Origin: Anaerovibrio lipolyticus DSM 3074
Lineage (GTDB): Bacteria > Bacillota > Negativicutes > Selenomonadales > Selenomonadaceae
Reading direction: 5' to 3'
NCBI RefSeq assembly: GCF_900141865.1
Contig: NZ_FQYW01000009.1
Coordinates: forward strand, 1 to 64,000
Length of the DNA stretch: 64,000 nt
Under the pieces are notes generated by a model, which saw only the letters and a list, made by a program, of their open reading frames with translations, was not told the origin of the DNA and made no database searches. The position numbers were made by a program, and so were the translations under genes. Of this stretch, positions 18,901-24,900 are shown one piece after another. Every line of letters begins with the position of its first letter. Within the stretch, counting starts at the first letter, position 1.

Positions 18901-21809
18901 TTCTGTAATTCGTTTACTTGCACAGAGCCAGTGGCAGTAAAATTGCCGGAGCCATCCTCAGACTGGTTCTTGGACTCAGTGCGAACATGGTAATGGGTAT
19001 AAGTGGAAGGATGGGTAAGATTAAGGGCATTTTCGGCTGTGCTGATGAGGCGCGCCTTAATATCCAGACCCAATTCGCCATCTTCCTTAACCTTATCAAT
19101 GGCTTCCTTAAGCTTTTCCCAATTGGATAGTGTAGAAGGAATTTTAGTAGGGTCGCTCCAATCGATGGCTTTAACATTTTCATCCCAATTTTCCAAAGCA
19201 GCTTTATAGGCATCCTTTATATCCTGTGGAAGATTAGTTATTGCCTCGTAGGATTCTTTCACCTGTTTCCAGGCTTCCTTTACGTTATACAATCCTTCAG
19301 CTGCCGGGTTATAGTCCATGTGAGCTTGGGCGTTAATGTTTATACTGCCGGAAGCATACAAGGAAGCTACAGGATTTTCACCGATTTCATCAATTTCATC
19401 ATTTGCATCGTCATCATTTTCGTTAGACTCTTTAGCATTTGCTATTTTGACAGTGGCATTATTTTTTACATTGTCCACCAGTACGGCAGCATTAATAAGA
19501 GCTCCGGTGGTGGCAGCACTGCCATCCGAACTCTTGGCGTGGGTCATGGAGTTAACTACATTCATGTGGAAACCACCGATTTGGTTGCCGTCATCATCTG
19601 TGCCGCCAATCATGGTTTCCGCATTTATATTAATATTGCCTTTATTATCACCATTTTCATCATTACCATTAATGGCCTCCAGAGCAGCGTTAATCTCTAC
19701 ACTGCTGCTGTTTTCCTGATTAAAAATACCCACTGTGGCCCCGGCATCGCCGTATTTTTTCAGCTTGCCTACCAATTCATCCCCATAGTCCACCAATTTA
19801 TCAAAAAACTTATTCAGGGAGCTTTTCTGGCTGCTATCCAGTGGCTTTAATTCCACAGGCTGGGTATCCCCATCAAATATCTGCCCCGACATTACACCCA
19901 AGGTATTATTTACCGTCATCAGATCCTTAGCGACAGTATTATTGGCACTGACATCAATGGATGAGGCGGAAATATCTTTGTTGATGGTAACATTTGCACT
20001 GGTCTTGTCATTTACATAGGCCACACCGGCGGATAATACACCGCTTTCCTCATTCATGGCCGAGGAAGCTGTAACCTCCATATCCTCCTGCATACTAGCT
20101 GTGGCTTTAAATTCCCCGGCAGTATGAATTTCTTCGTTGACCTTGACATTTGCACTGCTTTCGGAGTTGACAATAGTCACGGCACCATAAACAGACGGAA
20201 GCTTCGTGGTAGTATCGCCTTCCTTCCGCTGAACATTCAAACCTTTGGCAGTTGCCAAAATAGTGGTATTGGTGTCCGCCGCCAAATTAACACCATCAAT
20301 TTTTTCCTCGCCCTGCTTAAGCTCCAGACCTTTATTTACCGTAACCTCAGAGGTATTCTTTCCCGTTACATTGGTATAGGCTCTGGCCATAACGCTGGAA
20401 TTCACATCCATGGTCAGATTGGCTGAGGCTTTGGCATCCAAGGATTCAGCTTCAATCGTGCCACCCAGTGAAACGCTGGCTTCATTGGACCGATTGCCAG
20501 TGCCTTCCATAATGCCCAACAGGAACAGGTCTATCCATTTGGTCCATTGAGAGGAGTCCGGCTTCAGCAAATCCGCCGAGTCTTTGCCAGAAGTCTTTTT
20601 TAGGTAAAGGTACATGCCATACCTTAAAGCAGCATCCTTAATTATTGACTCACGGATCTTCTTTTGAACCAAATCCTTGGTCCGCTGGTCCTGAAGATAT
20701 TCAAATATCTGACCTTCCTTGTAGGAAGTATTGGCATCCGCAGATATTTTTACCGCACCATCAGTAGTTATTTTTCCCTTGTTGGTAACAGAAGACGCAT
20801 TATCAGCGGCAAATAATTCCTTGAGCCATCCTTCTTCCCACTTATCCCAGTTCTTTAATTCGTATTCGTCCTTATCCTTTACCTTAGTGGCCTTTAATGC
20901 AGGCAATTCACTGTCATCTACGTTTTTGAAGCTGGCAGCCTTTAAGACAATATCTCCACTGCCATCTGTTCTTTGAGAGGCAGTTAAGCCTTGAGGAATC
21001 TGCTGGGCAATTTCGCTGTTAACAACATTCTCAAACTGAATATTGCTAATGCTTTTTAGCTGGGCACCATCATTAATGTCAATAACCCCGGCTCCCAAAA
21101 CAATACCACTATGGGTGTTAATATGGCCGGATACTTCAATATTACCTGTAGTAGCTGGCTTGCTATCCTCATCACTGGCCATCAGCGCAGTAATTTCATC
21201 TAGCCCAAATTCTTCGCCACTCTTGTTTAAATTATCTTTACCATTGTATAGCTCCTTGAAGGCATCCTTCTGTACCACCATACCGGTAAAACTGCCAGCA
21301 TTAATAACCCCCTGAGAGCCCACAACAATTCCGTCAGGGCTGAGGAAATACAAATTGCCATCGATTTTACCATCTTTGACAGCATTTAATACGCCATTAA
21401 TATTAACCTCGTTATTAACCATATTTACCAAGGTATTGGCATAATTACTGCTGTCCTTCATATTGAAGTACATATCGGCCCGGTCACCATTTCCAAGGGA
21501 AAACTCCTTAAAACGGTTAACCCCCAGACCATCATCACTGACAAACTGGGCATAAATCTTATATAAGTCATCCTCTTTAACAATAGTAGATTCCTGTCCA
21601 CTTATGGCAGTAATTTTAGTTTTAATTTCCGTTTCTGCAGGGACCTCATCAGCATAGGCAATTCCGGACGGAAAGACAGAAAGACACCCTAAAGCAAGGC
21701 CAAGCACAATTTTACTGGCCAAAATATTGTATGCGTATCTATCCTGTTTCTGGTCATGTTCAGCAGCGTGCTTTCTTATCATTTTGCGATATTTTCCTGA
21801 CTGCGACAT
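909..21809 (-). CDS. Giant filamentous adhesin (LktA/FhaB-like, TPS domain)
   Basis: A 6966-residue surface protein, about 700 kDa, likely forming a long beta-helical filament for adhesion. The first ~28 residues (MSQSGKYRKMIRKHAAEHDQ...) form an extended, charged signal-peptide region, followed by a hydrophobic core (30-48) and a probable cleavage after GIAYA (residue 53). Residues ~150-172 (LYFLSPDGIVVGSQGVINAG) match the NPNGI-type motif of the two-partner secretion haemagglutinin domain. Most of the remainder is N/T/G/A/V-rich beta-helix repeats. Two short alpha-helical inserts interrupt it (about residues 833-915 and 4430-4560). Residues ~5026-6140 form a near-identical repeat array and ~6280-6640 a second repeat set. 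The end is ...NASKQEITIE. The ATG has a strong AAGGAGGG site. No TpsB/FhaC partner or anchoring barrel is in the window. The closest named family is probably 'leukotoxin LktA family filamentous adhesin'; toxin activity should not be assumed. Confidence 0.88.
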   Translation of the reverse strand: MSQSGKYRKMIRKHAAEHDQKQDRYAYNILASKIVLGLALGCLSVFPSGIAYADEVPAETEIKTKITAISGQESTIVKEDDLYKIYAQFVSDDGLGVNRFKEFSLGNGDRADMYFNMKDSSNYANTLVNMVNNEVNINGVLNAVKDGKIDGNLYFLSPDGIVVGSQGVINAGSFTGMVVQKDAFKELYNGKDNLNKSGEEFGLDEITALMASDEDSKPATTGNIEVSGHINTHSGIVLGAGVIDINDGAQLKSISNIQFENVVNSEIAQQIPQGLTASQRTDGSGDIVLKAASFKNVDDSELPALKATKVKDKDEYELKNWDKWEEGWLKELFAADNASSVTNKGKITTDGAVKISADANTSYKEGQIFEYLQDQRTKDLVQKKIRESIIKDAALRYGMYLYLKKTSGKDSADLLKPDSSQWTKWIDLFLLGIMEGTGNRSNEASVSLGGTIEAESLDAKASANLTMDVNSSVMARAYTNVTGKNTSEVTVNKGLELKQGEEKIDGVNLAADTNTTILATAKGLNVQRKEGDTTTKLPSVYGAVTIVNSESSANVKVNEEIHTAGEFKATASMQEDMEVTASSAMNEESGVLSAGVAYVNDKTSANVTINKDISASSIDVSANNTVAKDLMTVNNTLGVMSGQIFDGDTQPVELKPLDSSQKSSLNKFFDKLVDYGDELVGKLKKYGDAGATVGIFNQENSSSVEINAALEAINGNDENGDNKGNININAETMIGGTDDDGNQIGGFHMNVVNSMTHAKSSDGSAATTGALINAAVLVDNVKNNATVKIANAKESNENDDDANDEIDEIGENPVASLYASGSININAQAHMDYNPAAEGLYNVKEAWKQVKESYEAITNLPQDIKDAYKAALENWDENVKAIDWSDPTKIPSTLSNWEKLKEAIDKVKEDGELGLDIKARLISTAENALNLTHPSTYTHYHVRTESKNQSEDGSGNFTATGSVQVNELQNNAAVLIGEETTIKADGNTGIKAESGTYTVTLTGKGGEYGTLDQSGKVGMGASVAHQEINGTGLVMVGKNTIIEGNAIDINGVNNMKQVDIVYSSGKADTLNIGGMVNIVKGTGNSIVSIDDEATLTATGKPDGSDEGSNNGTINLHTENNTTINAITGGLTLGGQDAVGAVGIGVNYVDYNTNNIVQVADNGEGIKKASDKADDTEENKAENRTTNRSVLARELAEKLGSVDDDFFGAATDFEAPIDAEDEILWQANKLDVTATTTGTINSIGAEIAGTAGSDRTLFDKGSDLIQKLANKRDKFDNWLKGSKLTDTVNGSNESNKEADDKNLGGKGGFRLSAAGSAAINKGINDTAATVDGIIIEKNEAANSSLTEVAVSATDNTFLGSFAGGAAYNALKKNESPSVAVGGAVGYVNAARTVDSLIMNTQIEGADSVSNTAEKSGTEVASGLALGVNSSSGSNLTASGSVSYNNVNNNVRAMMLGTDVNKNFEGTTKTNITNTATASNWQLAGGLAANWTGSDGTSVNLGGSVSISDLSNNLVSMISGGEYKKIDAFYVEAAKSINHLNVAVAGSKGGGKSAIGLDGAVAYNEINNNVQAAVRNGTQIDASGDVSLIAHDKEIEKPKTDAKKEELKANGIDVNNITDKYVATAAKKTINNEAVVDENNNKEIKENTDNNANTTIPGSSLVLNVAAGINLSGNGAGVGVGIDDIKNNLSVDITGATLKGASIYTTTTNQTKIVGTAAGASIGSNYFGGAGGISWHNVTNNNKVNITDSSLSANAVSALADNKSSIVSVAGQFNASTNVGVGMTFANNDMNNTTGVYVKGGEIKFGANESDGTLDLNAKNNTYVLAIGAGVGASKFNLNGAVAVNEGSNSSEAIISKGQKGTEIVNVKGLKVNAENTTSKTTIAGGLNISVGGVAGIGGGVAYANIGKKNQRETTQALIKDAVINAPKDDTAQMDVLANDKSRATTVGVGVGIEGSVNLQGGVARTNVYKDVNAGMENTSVNEKKAANQEVNSSAILNIKATSDINNKTAGAALATAFSGVLAGGVGLSFNDVDQNTKAFYNYLNTPAAQASNLYNLDINSTSNTKLLGIGIGLAGANTFAIGGSYSYNNIRGNTTAEMNKTNIISSNNIGVVAQSDDAISSIAGVIAGGAGGGFGVSVANNQITGDTLAAVKDSKLVTWTSDSENAAEFEKYKISVNNGMKSADKNKSDGIISGSVSRATFDPSLLKSARTNSKLSGLVVDSSSTHAIAADVLTGAGGAIAGVAGTFNENYISGDTKTSLNDTSVNEGADIDQYKNVSVKASDYNNIGSFEMGAAGGGNIGFGANQNSNILGRVVLAESDSKKTTNVKAYNFDLQAISKQGISNLAVAGGLAVEGAALNANLIHDDLYMNVSAKVNNLNLSYENKANVWAENESRIYMDTYGVSLSGVGVSAGFGLNLLEQKTVVAASVSNSTLSDTDGSQKDDAAAEVKARNNTIQSAALLSGGVAGLGGSLNGTVNYNKHTADVSVSINKSKIESGAISVSSHDTIKADYSNDAAQVGLLGGAGVNSAITTIADKSNINISNKSELSARKGVSVDVGIDRDIDTSMLNLSLGGVAAGVNHINTSINTSITADKELQDKISTANAQDKNNTGSFVGMSASERQKSRERTAFKIDTNLKGTASGANLSVTGSSINAAGGMLHIDATEKNRLNLNAKGASVGLGAFVVTHATANVKNTANVNFDSATLYGQNVEILANTVDKQRDNNDKKPGIYTQGAVGTLGTKIAANAINSTVETSGTTGINVKNTHITTESDMKINANNAITANTNVYGVAAGTASVNAINTGITNTSAVAVNIENTDASKTYSINTTKSDGKININAIKTGNFTANSTGIAAGLASAGWNSTYVKDSSTSQINIKGKNYLFEADALSFQTANAPKLKTDIDNHAAAVVTGMASKATVEANSSALINVADDNFFSAGSVFFGAQVGKKDEITATSKLRSVAVAGMAVPGYSGDESNITTKTNAAINIGKEDYSYTINNNANNNNENNSENEDNTRYATLTIDATNMTSRQNDISNVTVSGLKFAAGGIKGTTRAEDLVSTTAGGGDVNKLVMGATGNSYTDSYVRGSGGGLMDYGTNAKAITYFDNSATANIYGKWFAQDNVYVNAKQFDSMDTQTFSASGGVLQGSGVYTSLNIGDKGRITSANIANGADITANKVYVGAENNINTNKNNKYSSRLDITAGNALGMSVLESKDVIKKGTQVNIGNNVKVTTVGTQEYEALNKDALKNYATGLNAGIAESIVVQSRTDYTSANKVTLGTGATLTSNGSYDVAGVTLAASDDINSTVHAEGKVAGGAGAGPTAITEHKINRSNAVEVKGTIKSNKDINLYAGADNNGSKSNVKQLTIADAHNDTAVPLGWRRDLIVENRRNNSVQVESGAIGEALRNINIKAANGTENILKQASYHTIYGGEGGDGKAIPVVKTASDGNVNVDRFVNESTNYAKVDGSLLAGFQDKINVTITGQVVPKDLLGHNDIADVNDATKIVETHDVTAKGNNPSYTISIVDDEGRHYTELEKAAKQYTGSYANVLAERWNELNKLISAYNGKDGKGGDDKTAIAYAGYLAEMQLLEAKLNSLGLMEEKVVDGKTIKVPVTEGYDIPIVALPGLMEASGGTINVDANNFYGKGSVVAKTNPEVKVENKSNAYLVVNDITIKDKGQGVIYRDNIIKSDANGKNQIKQLNSDKKYDVSYSKLKSGTDGNTGVNILSENPSLSGITLTDKVTKDGKITYVNSVFNGMGAIEIAGHVNAGTTDVTITNKNKTGGDIIINGSGTKATGIDGHSIRLTAQYGSVNQSYTKGVVNVGSTPQEVYKSANDAAINNIKNDWGNDYATKKHKEVTVDSPAAQTDSEKAAAKSGRIAGSSIFIAADAINVNGILQSGYGQYKAVITEEQLNAAKTAAKNQDFSKSKLFEGRRIYMVNEGGTDWEAERATDGSLVYNVQIFYDPDNDTLLAEDIDAQGGKVYLAGRIISTTGGKIFAVDGGADISIDNQTNASMQLGKVLNNNINGEVTLTTVSLDNNGKEVVTTKKYTTEGVTTSTGFNPGVLNTDVHGRNYTFKPEANSRYNWTVGSESTTNTHYYYRDTSILHLDFATFESETGKAKKTVTVNDAKPLPNGIFVSTGTGPDYKIVADNVVLKNQRLNYNVTSKNKVLWKNYYYNWDVKTGSSQTYVSSIKADKDIEIKFIGQDKGTINLKSGGDITLNGNIRNNNVEGTIDITSNKGALKANNGVSILGNKISLNTQKDIANINIETLDKETAVQLGAITRDGNIGINVTGNTEISTIEAKGTGDPMAGNNNVKLEVSGNIEQIAGEGIIGQRIDITSQSGGIGNLDQALKVHAGQQALNNDPLSASVNATAQKDIFLAQNTTGNDKDNDMRIGVIRSLAGDVTLKNEGGSFEDALPYTGEEASDETTARIQRWIDSGLIAGPDRNNAYIRKLEKNVSDYEHDVKESFADYEQMKALHDDLVAKYPDNYNEKWVENYSEEYRLAYESLRSEYEHYTDSDDYLDHLAADTNSDYAKLKAAAENPTYKWTQDELLYALRSEMINKEVGSTDSRDKIANISGKNVTLSGKNIGSNETPQSITFDQLKNGYSADGKTNVDYLKILANSDASDVIRLKDENGKDYFRVTGTAPVGINATGTVTATATAEDISMSGRKATDDGAASVLKLGEVQADKGFVRILGKEGIENALTDQAYTNVIAGKDILLEGGEGAIGSENKPITVQAIGETTGDLSARSNKNLYIKNNGLNPLSVGSIYTPDSVTLYAGNGLVGSKTSIDGVVPYINAQNLYLNGINGDSRSDLGTAERPLYVLGNSVNIQATGNSAHLKGVKYDPDNIVLGAIDMKEDFVLNTAGTITVSNKAAAKKITLSGDKGIVMSEAEKEDTAESYINGAEEVNLKASEGDIGSKDNALRLLNNGGKISVAGANGYLIGLERSNLNTVDNMTLGAVGTENSAGITGDLWVKSQGNLTTNEVINVGGALTLLANKNIDTKGILTSGGDVKVKASDIKLEKNVDTSGNINVDGKNITTEGTLTSNEAVNLTATENVQANGLTAVTDVAINAIAVTLSGEVEATKNISITATGDITTTKAITAGNNITATGNKITSSTWTATNGNITEDAVNITANGKLEAGKAVTLTANEAVTTNETLEAGTDVAITATGDIDTAKAITAGNNITLTGKDINSSGNWTANNGNITVEGKNIANNDGLLSATKAVNLTATENVEVKDVSAGADVAVKATTITLTGDVGASNNIGITATGDVNTKAITAGNNLIVKGADINASGNWTATKGNITAEGKNITTNGQLSADKAVTLTGTEKVNTKESLTSGADVTVKAVTIELEKAVDAGGNIKATGKDITTSDKLSANNAVTLDATGAVAAKGLSAGTDVVVNGATVNLEDTVNATNNNVNITAIGDITSTAVITAGNNLTVKGADINASGNWTATNGNITAEGKNITTNGQLSADKAVTLTGTEKVNTKESLTSGADVTVKAVTIELEKAVDAGGNIKATGKDITTSGQLSADKAITLDATGTVTTNKTVLAGTDVAITATGDITAAEAITAGNNITLTGTEINASGNWTASDGNITAKGKNISNNDGLLSATKAVNLTATENVEVKDLTAGTDAAINGAAVKLSGEVGANNNVDISATGDITAKNITAGNDLTVKGADITTSGDWKTNSGNIKAEGTNIKNEAGQLIASKAVTLTATEAVNTKGSVAAGTDVTIKATTIELENTVDAGGNINANGKNITTEGQLTAHKAVTLTATEAVDAQGGAVAGTDIAIKATNINLTGEVEADNNVDITATEAITSTKAITAGNDITMTGVNIDASGNWLATNGNIIAKGTDVTTGGQLAAGKSVTLTATNNVDAQGGAVAGTDVAIKATNINLTGEVSANNNVGITATEAITSTKAITAGNDITMTGVSIDASDNWFATNGNIIAEGTDVTTGGQLAAGKSVTLTATNNVDAQGGAVAGTDVAIKATNINLTGEVSANNNVGITATEAITSTKAITAGNDITMTGVSIDASGNWIATNGNITADADNITANGKLEAGKAITLTADEAAAANGGMKAGTNAIVTADTINLNGAVEATDNIELEATRTITSTGNWTTTNGNITADGTQITAQGNISSGKDLKLNTSGGDITITGNIGAKENVKASTENGALTVDGTIRAENGSVNLLTGFDEYNNTNSSIVVTGSILAGKDVYAYSKNADIIVSDLGSNVNAIEAGRDISVKTSGAGNIALLGSLNAINNIEAELINHNGDITVGNIEDSDLESMTAGNNINLSTNVGTIYIYGHTQAINGNVAMKAANETYDPNAGENNFVIKDHGSVEAGKNISLEGRNGDISIENYLNAKGGLQAKIEGQGNLSFGTDIEVTNDIELSTEKGNVEVGKKVKSTDGNISITTGQGAIHVGSQGATEDAIAAKGNINLETKAGTVTVQGHTRSTNGDVTVSAYASEYQTGESSVIIEQNGKVISDGGGVTINSGNGDFHITDTVNANTTLTVNTVNKGSMYFDKDIEVTGDINAKVDEGDVYIGNSVTSTGGSINVSVIKGNIDVGDNDADVETITANQNVNIETGTGKITVYGKTSTQEGDISLSAGSEAYIPGEDGLNIIIDHNGLVDSARDVKLTTRNGDLHITENIISKRNTDANVPSKGSIYFDKDMVSEGDLVTQIDEGSIYTRDMKAKGDVIVSIKKGDLVLNSAEGNHVEILLGDNTDASRINTIRAKANGDGNTDVVLSGKYVQIGTVENTGGSGSPLTMTVQTPVGQNLVETFTIDKLSSNTGTKVSKLWTNNGYVNVDKGAVDISDALVGNKFTVNNSATNMAIYGRTPTHDGEQLVYWNDASKLYPMGRRYQLFEDGGIITDNAHLVEAHDWRLLRSNKYTETYSVVDMMRNNLMRKEHYYKEVPLSMFIPKAPRQWVEVSGEIVNSIITKNASKQEITIE
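1880..2960 (-). repeat. C-terminal adhesin repeats, ~430-bp unit, about 2.5 copies
   Basis: Three diverged blocks recur in the protein. Each carries a G-T/G-I/K-I-Y/T-V-Y/Q-G-H/K-T strand, then an acidic loop (YDPNAGENN, YQTGESS, YIPGEDG near nt 2800, 2365 and 1940), then an NGD-HIT/SIE strand and a KGSMYFDKDIEV-type strand. Spacing between loops is about 430 bp (~144 residues). Divergence is high at nucleotide level, so this is an older expansion than the 294-bp array. The blocks are coding and likely form successive beta-helix coils. Confidence 0.7.
3390..6730 (-). repeat. Tandem adhesin repeat array (294-bp and 468-bp units)
   Basis: Within the adhesin the nucleotide sequence repeats almost exactly. 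A 294-bp (98-residue) unit starts near 3651, 3945 and 4239; each copy begins GCCATTGGTGGCAA and differs at few positions. A second block is repeated with a 468-bp offset (about 5197-5414 and 5665-5882, over 95 percent alike by eye). Unit boundaries vary because smaller ~15-25 residue modules (TAGNNIT, SGNWTATNGNIT, AVTLTATE types) are shuffled. All copies stay in frame. Such arrays expand and contract by recombination, so adhesin length is probably variable between strains; assembly collapse is also a risk here. Confidence 0.85.
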
Positions 21810-21872
21810 GATAATCCCTCCTTGCCTATAGTTCTATCCTTGAGAATAGAAAATAATTATCCTCCAATAAAT

Positions 21873-21902
21873 ATTCTACAAAGTAACGTTAAATTCCTGC
21901 AA
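21873..21902 (-). promoter_or_regulatory. Possible promoter of the adhesin gene
   Basis: On the reverse strand TTGCAG (21897-21902) and TAGAAT (21873-21878) are separated by 18 bases. They lie about 65 bases upstream of the adhesin start, in the 112-base gap after the autotransporter gene. The -35 is a poor match, so co-transcription from the autotransporter is an alternative. A small hairpin (TTCTAT/ATAGAA, 21832-21851) sits in the leader. Confidence 0.35.
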
Positions 21903-21921
21903 TCATTCCCAAGAATTGTTT

Positions 21922-24900
21922 TTACCACATTCTTCTAAAAGTAACTGATGCCATAATGTCTTTGTCGTGGCTGCCCTTTTGGAAAGCCAAATCACCAGCC
22001 AGAGTCCAGCCAGGGGCAAACTCAGCCTCGCCGCCAATAGACATTATGAAATGGGTCTTGTCCTGCTGTCCCCGCAGCTCATAACGCTTGGTATCATTAC
22101 CAACATAGCCGTAGGTAAACTTTGGATCAGCACCAGTGAAGGCATGCTTTACGCCAAGACGCAAGGCATAGCTGCCCTTGCTCAGATATCGTTTAAATTC
22201 CAAGCCAAGGCCCCCGGCGAAATAGGTATTGGACTGGCTGTCCACACGATGACCGAAAATGCCGGCCCCACGTTCGGTATAGCCATCCTGCCACAGCTGG
22301 GAAAGCTGTACATTGGCATAAGGGCTGATATGCCAAATCTTCATATTCTTGGCATTTAAATCGTATTTATATTCACCGCCAAGCTCCAAGATGCGGCTGT
22401 TATAATCTGCTTTTGCCTGTAAATCCAGACCGGTAAGACGACGAGTCAAATCATTGTTTATCCAACCATAATCCAAGTACACATAGCCATTATGAGGCCC
22501 ATTGCTATAACCGCCATACAGGCCTACACGGGTATCCTTTACCCCATTATGGGATAAATTGTCCGCAAAGGAGAATTGACCATAGCTAACAAAGGCACCG
22601 GCCCGCCAATGCTTTCCATAGGCACGGTCCCAGCCACCAGCCATGGTAGTTCCCTGATAGTAGCTGCTGCCACTGCCTTCGCCCCAGTTTCTGGCCACCT
22701 TGAACCAGAAATCATTGTCCACAGGCTGAGCCAGCTTCATATCCATGGTCAAAGCCTTGTCGTCTTTACCATCATCCAGCTTGGAGGTTGGAATAGCCAC
22801 CTTAACTTCTTTTGAAGCAAAGGCTTCTGACAGACGGGCGGAAAGTAAATGACTGGTCATGGTATTGCTTTGGGTCATTACCATGTTGTTTGGAGCTGGG
22901 CTTGATGCAATGGCCGTAAGGGCTGCCTTGGCCTCACCAGAATCCATACTGTATAAATCACGCATTTCATTGACACGACCATCTCCATTGGCTGACAGAT
23001 GCAACTGCATATCCGTCATGGCATCGTAGGCCTGCTGTTGGGTGCTGTCTATTGGGCCAAGATTATTAGACGCAGAAGTCGTTACCTTCAATGTGGTACC
23101 ATCAATGATGCCGATTGTATTCAGCATACCCGTAGCTGCGTATGGCTTTGTAGTATTGCCTAAAGTACCTTCTATTTCATCTGCCTGTAAAACTTCCATT
23201 TGTTCATTTGGCAAGGCATTGGTCACCGACAACATGGAGCCATTTATAGATGCCTTTCCGTCCACAATAATCTGGCCATTATCACCGCCGGCAAAGCCTC
23301 TAAGCTCGCCATTGGATACCAGATTACCCTCGATGTTCATATTGCTGTTTTCGCTATTGGCACCTATGGAGCCGTAATTATAGAAATTACCTGTAGTATC
23401 GTCTGTAAAATCTGAAGCAAAGTCATCATCAGAAATTTCATTTACGATGAAATTTCCGCCATACAACGCTGCATCCTCCGCTACATTAACACTAACCACA
23501 TTAGCTGTACCATTATAGGTCAATGTTCCATTGTTTACATTGACCTTCATATTATCCTCACCGGTAATATCGCCATTGTAGGTTAGATTAGTATTAAAAT
23601 TTAGATTGGTAACTAAATCAGGAATATAATCCGAATACCAATATCCATTTTTTCCAAAGTTTCCTTTATACTGAAGTCGCAAAACATCACGATTATCGTT
23701 GTCTTCGTCTTCGTCATAGGCTCCTTCATAGGCAGCATCACCAAATTGCTTCCAATCCGATGTAATATTGCCGTAAATTTTGGCCCCATCATTAATATTT
23801 ATATTTTTAACGAAGGCATTTTTACCGATGTAAATGGCATTTTCATCACCAGAAAGGGTTCCGGAAAGATTATAGTTATCCACCATAGGCCCATTCAATT
23901 CATCGGCAACAGAATTGAACTCATCGGAATCCATTTTAGTCAGTTTTAGATTTTCAGCTTCAGTTATATTGCCATCATCATCTATATCACGAGAGTAGCG
24001 AATATAGGAACCGCGATACTCACTATCAGGGGCCCCTAATAAATTTGAGCCAAAGTCAAACCGTATACCGGTACCACCTTCACCATTAGCTGTAACTGTA
24101 CCAGCCTGATTAACAGTATGATTGCGGCCATAGGCCACCAGAATACCATTTCCTCTATAGCCATCGGCGTGAATTTCCGTATTCTCCGGAATAATGAGAG
24201 TATTGTTTACACCATCCACCCGGACACCAGTACCACCATCGCCTACAGTCAGAATATTGGCCGCCTGGGTTATATTATTATCGTAACCATAAATATGTAG
24301 GCCGATACCTAGAGGAACCTTGCTGAAGGTGTTATTTAAATAGGCTGTACCGTCAGCATTACGGGCAAAGTAGCCCTGGGTATTGATTAATGTTCTGCCA
24401 TTATTGTAAATGGAACGACCATAATATGCCTTGCGGTCAATATCGTATCCAATATCATTCATTACAGCCAATTCCGCTTCTAAAAAGGTAGTATAATTCC
24501 GGTAGGATCGATGGCTCATTATACCAGCGGTTTCGATGTGGGAGCCCTCAAAAGTGAAAATCCCATCCTCCTTTTCCCAGCCTTTGACTGGTAAACCGTT
24601 TACCCCATAAAAGGTGCCACCATCAAGAGCAGCTGTCACATCACTGCCAATAAAGAAGGCATAGCCTTGTCTGCCAGTCAGATTATCACCATTGTCACCT
24701 TCTCCATTATCCACGATAAAATAATCAGATTCCTTTACCTCAGGATGGTCTTTCTTTAAATCATTGAAGAAATCACTGGTCATAATTTGCATACCAGGCT
24801 TGGCAGGATTCAGATTTTGGTCCACCAAATGACTGGACCAGTTATTTAAGCTATCATCAAATCGTTTGTAATACTCATTTTTATCATTAACTGGAATGTT

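Noticed and set aside
1140-21315. Many long plus-strand frames opposite the adhesin (for example 3390-4466 and 5845-6966)
   Set aside because: They are antisense shadows of a repetitive, T/N/A-rich coding sequence, lack ribosome-binding sites and translate to low-complexity I/S/T or V/P/L runs.
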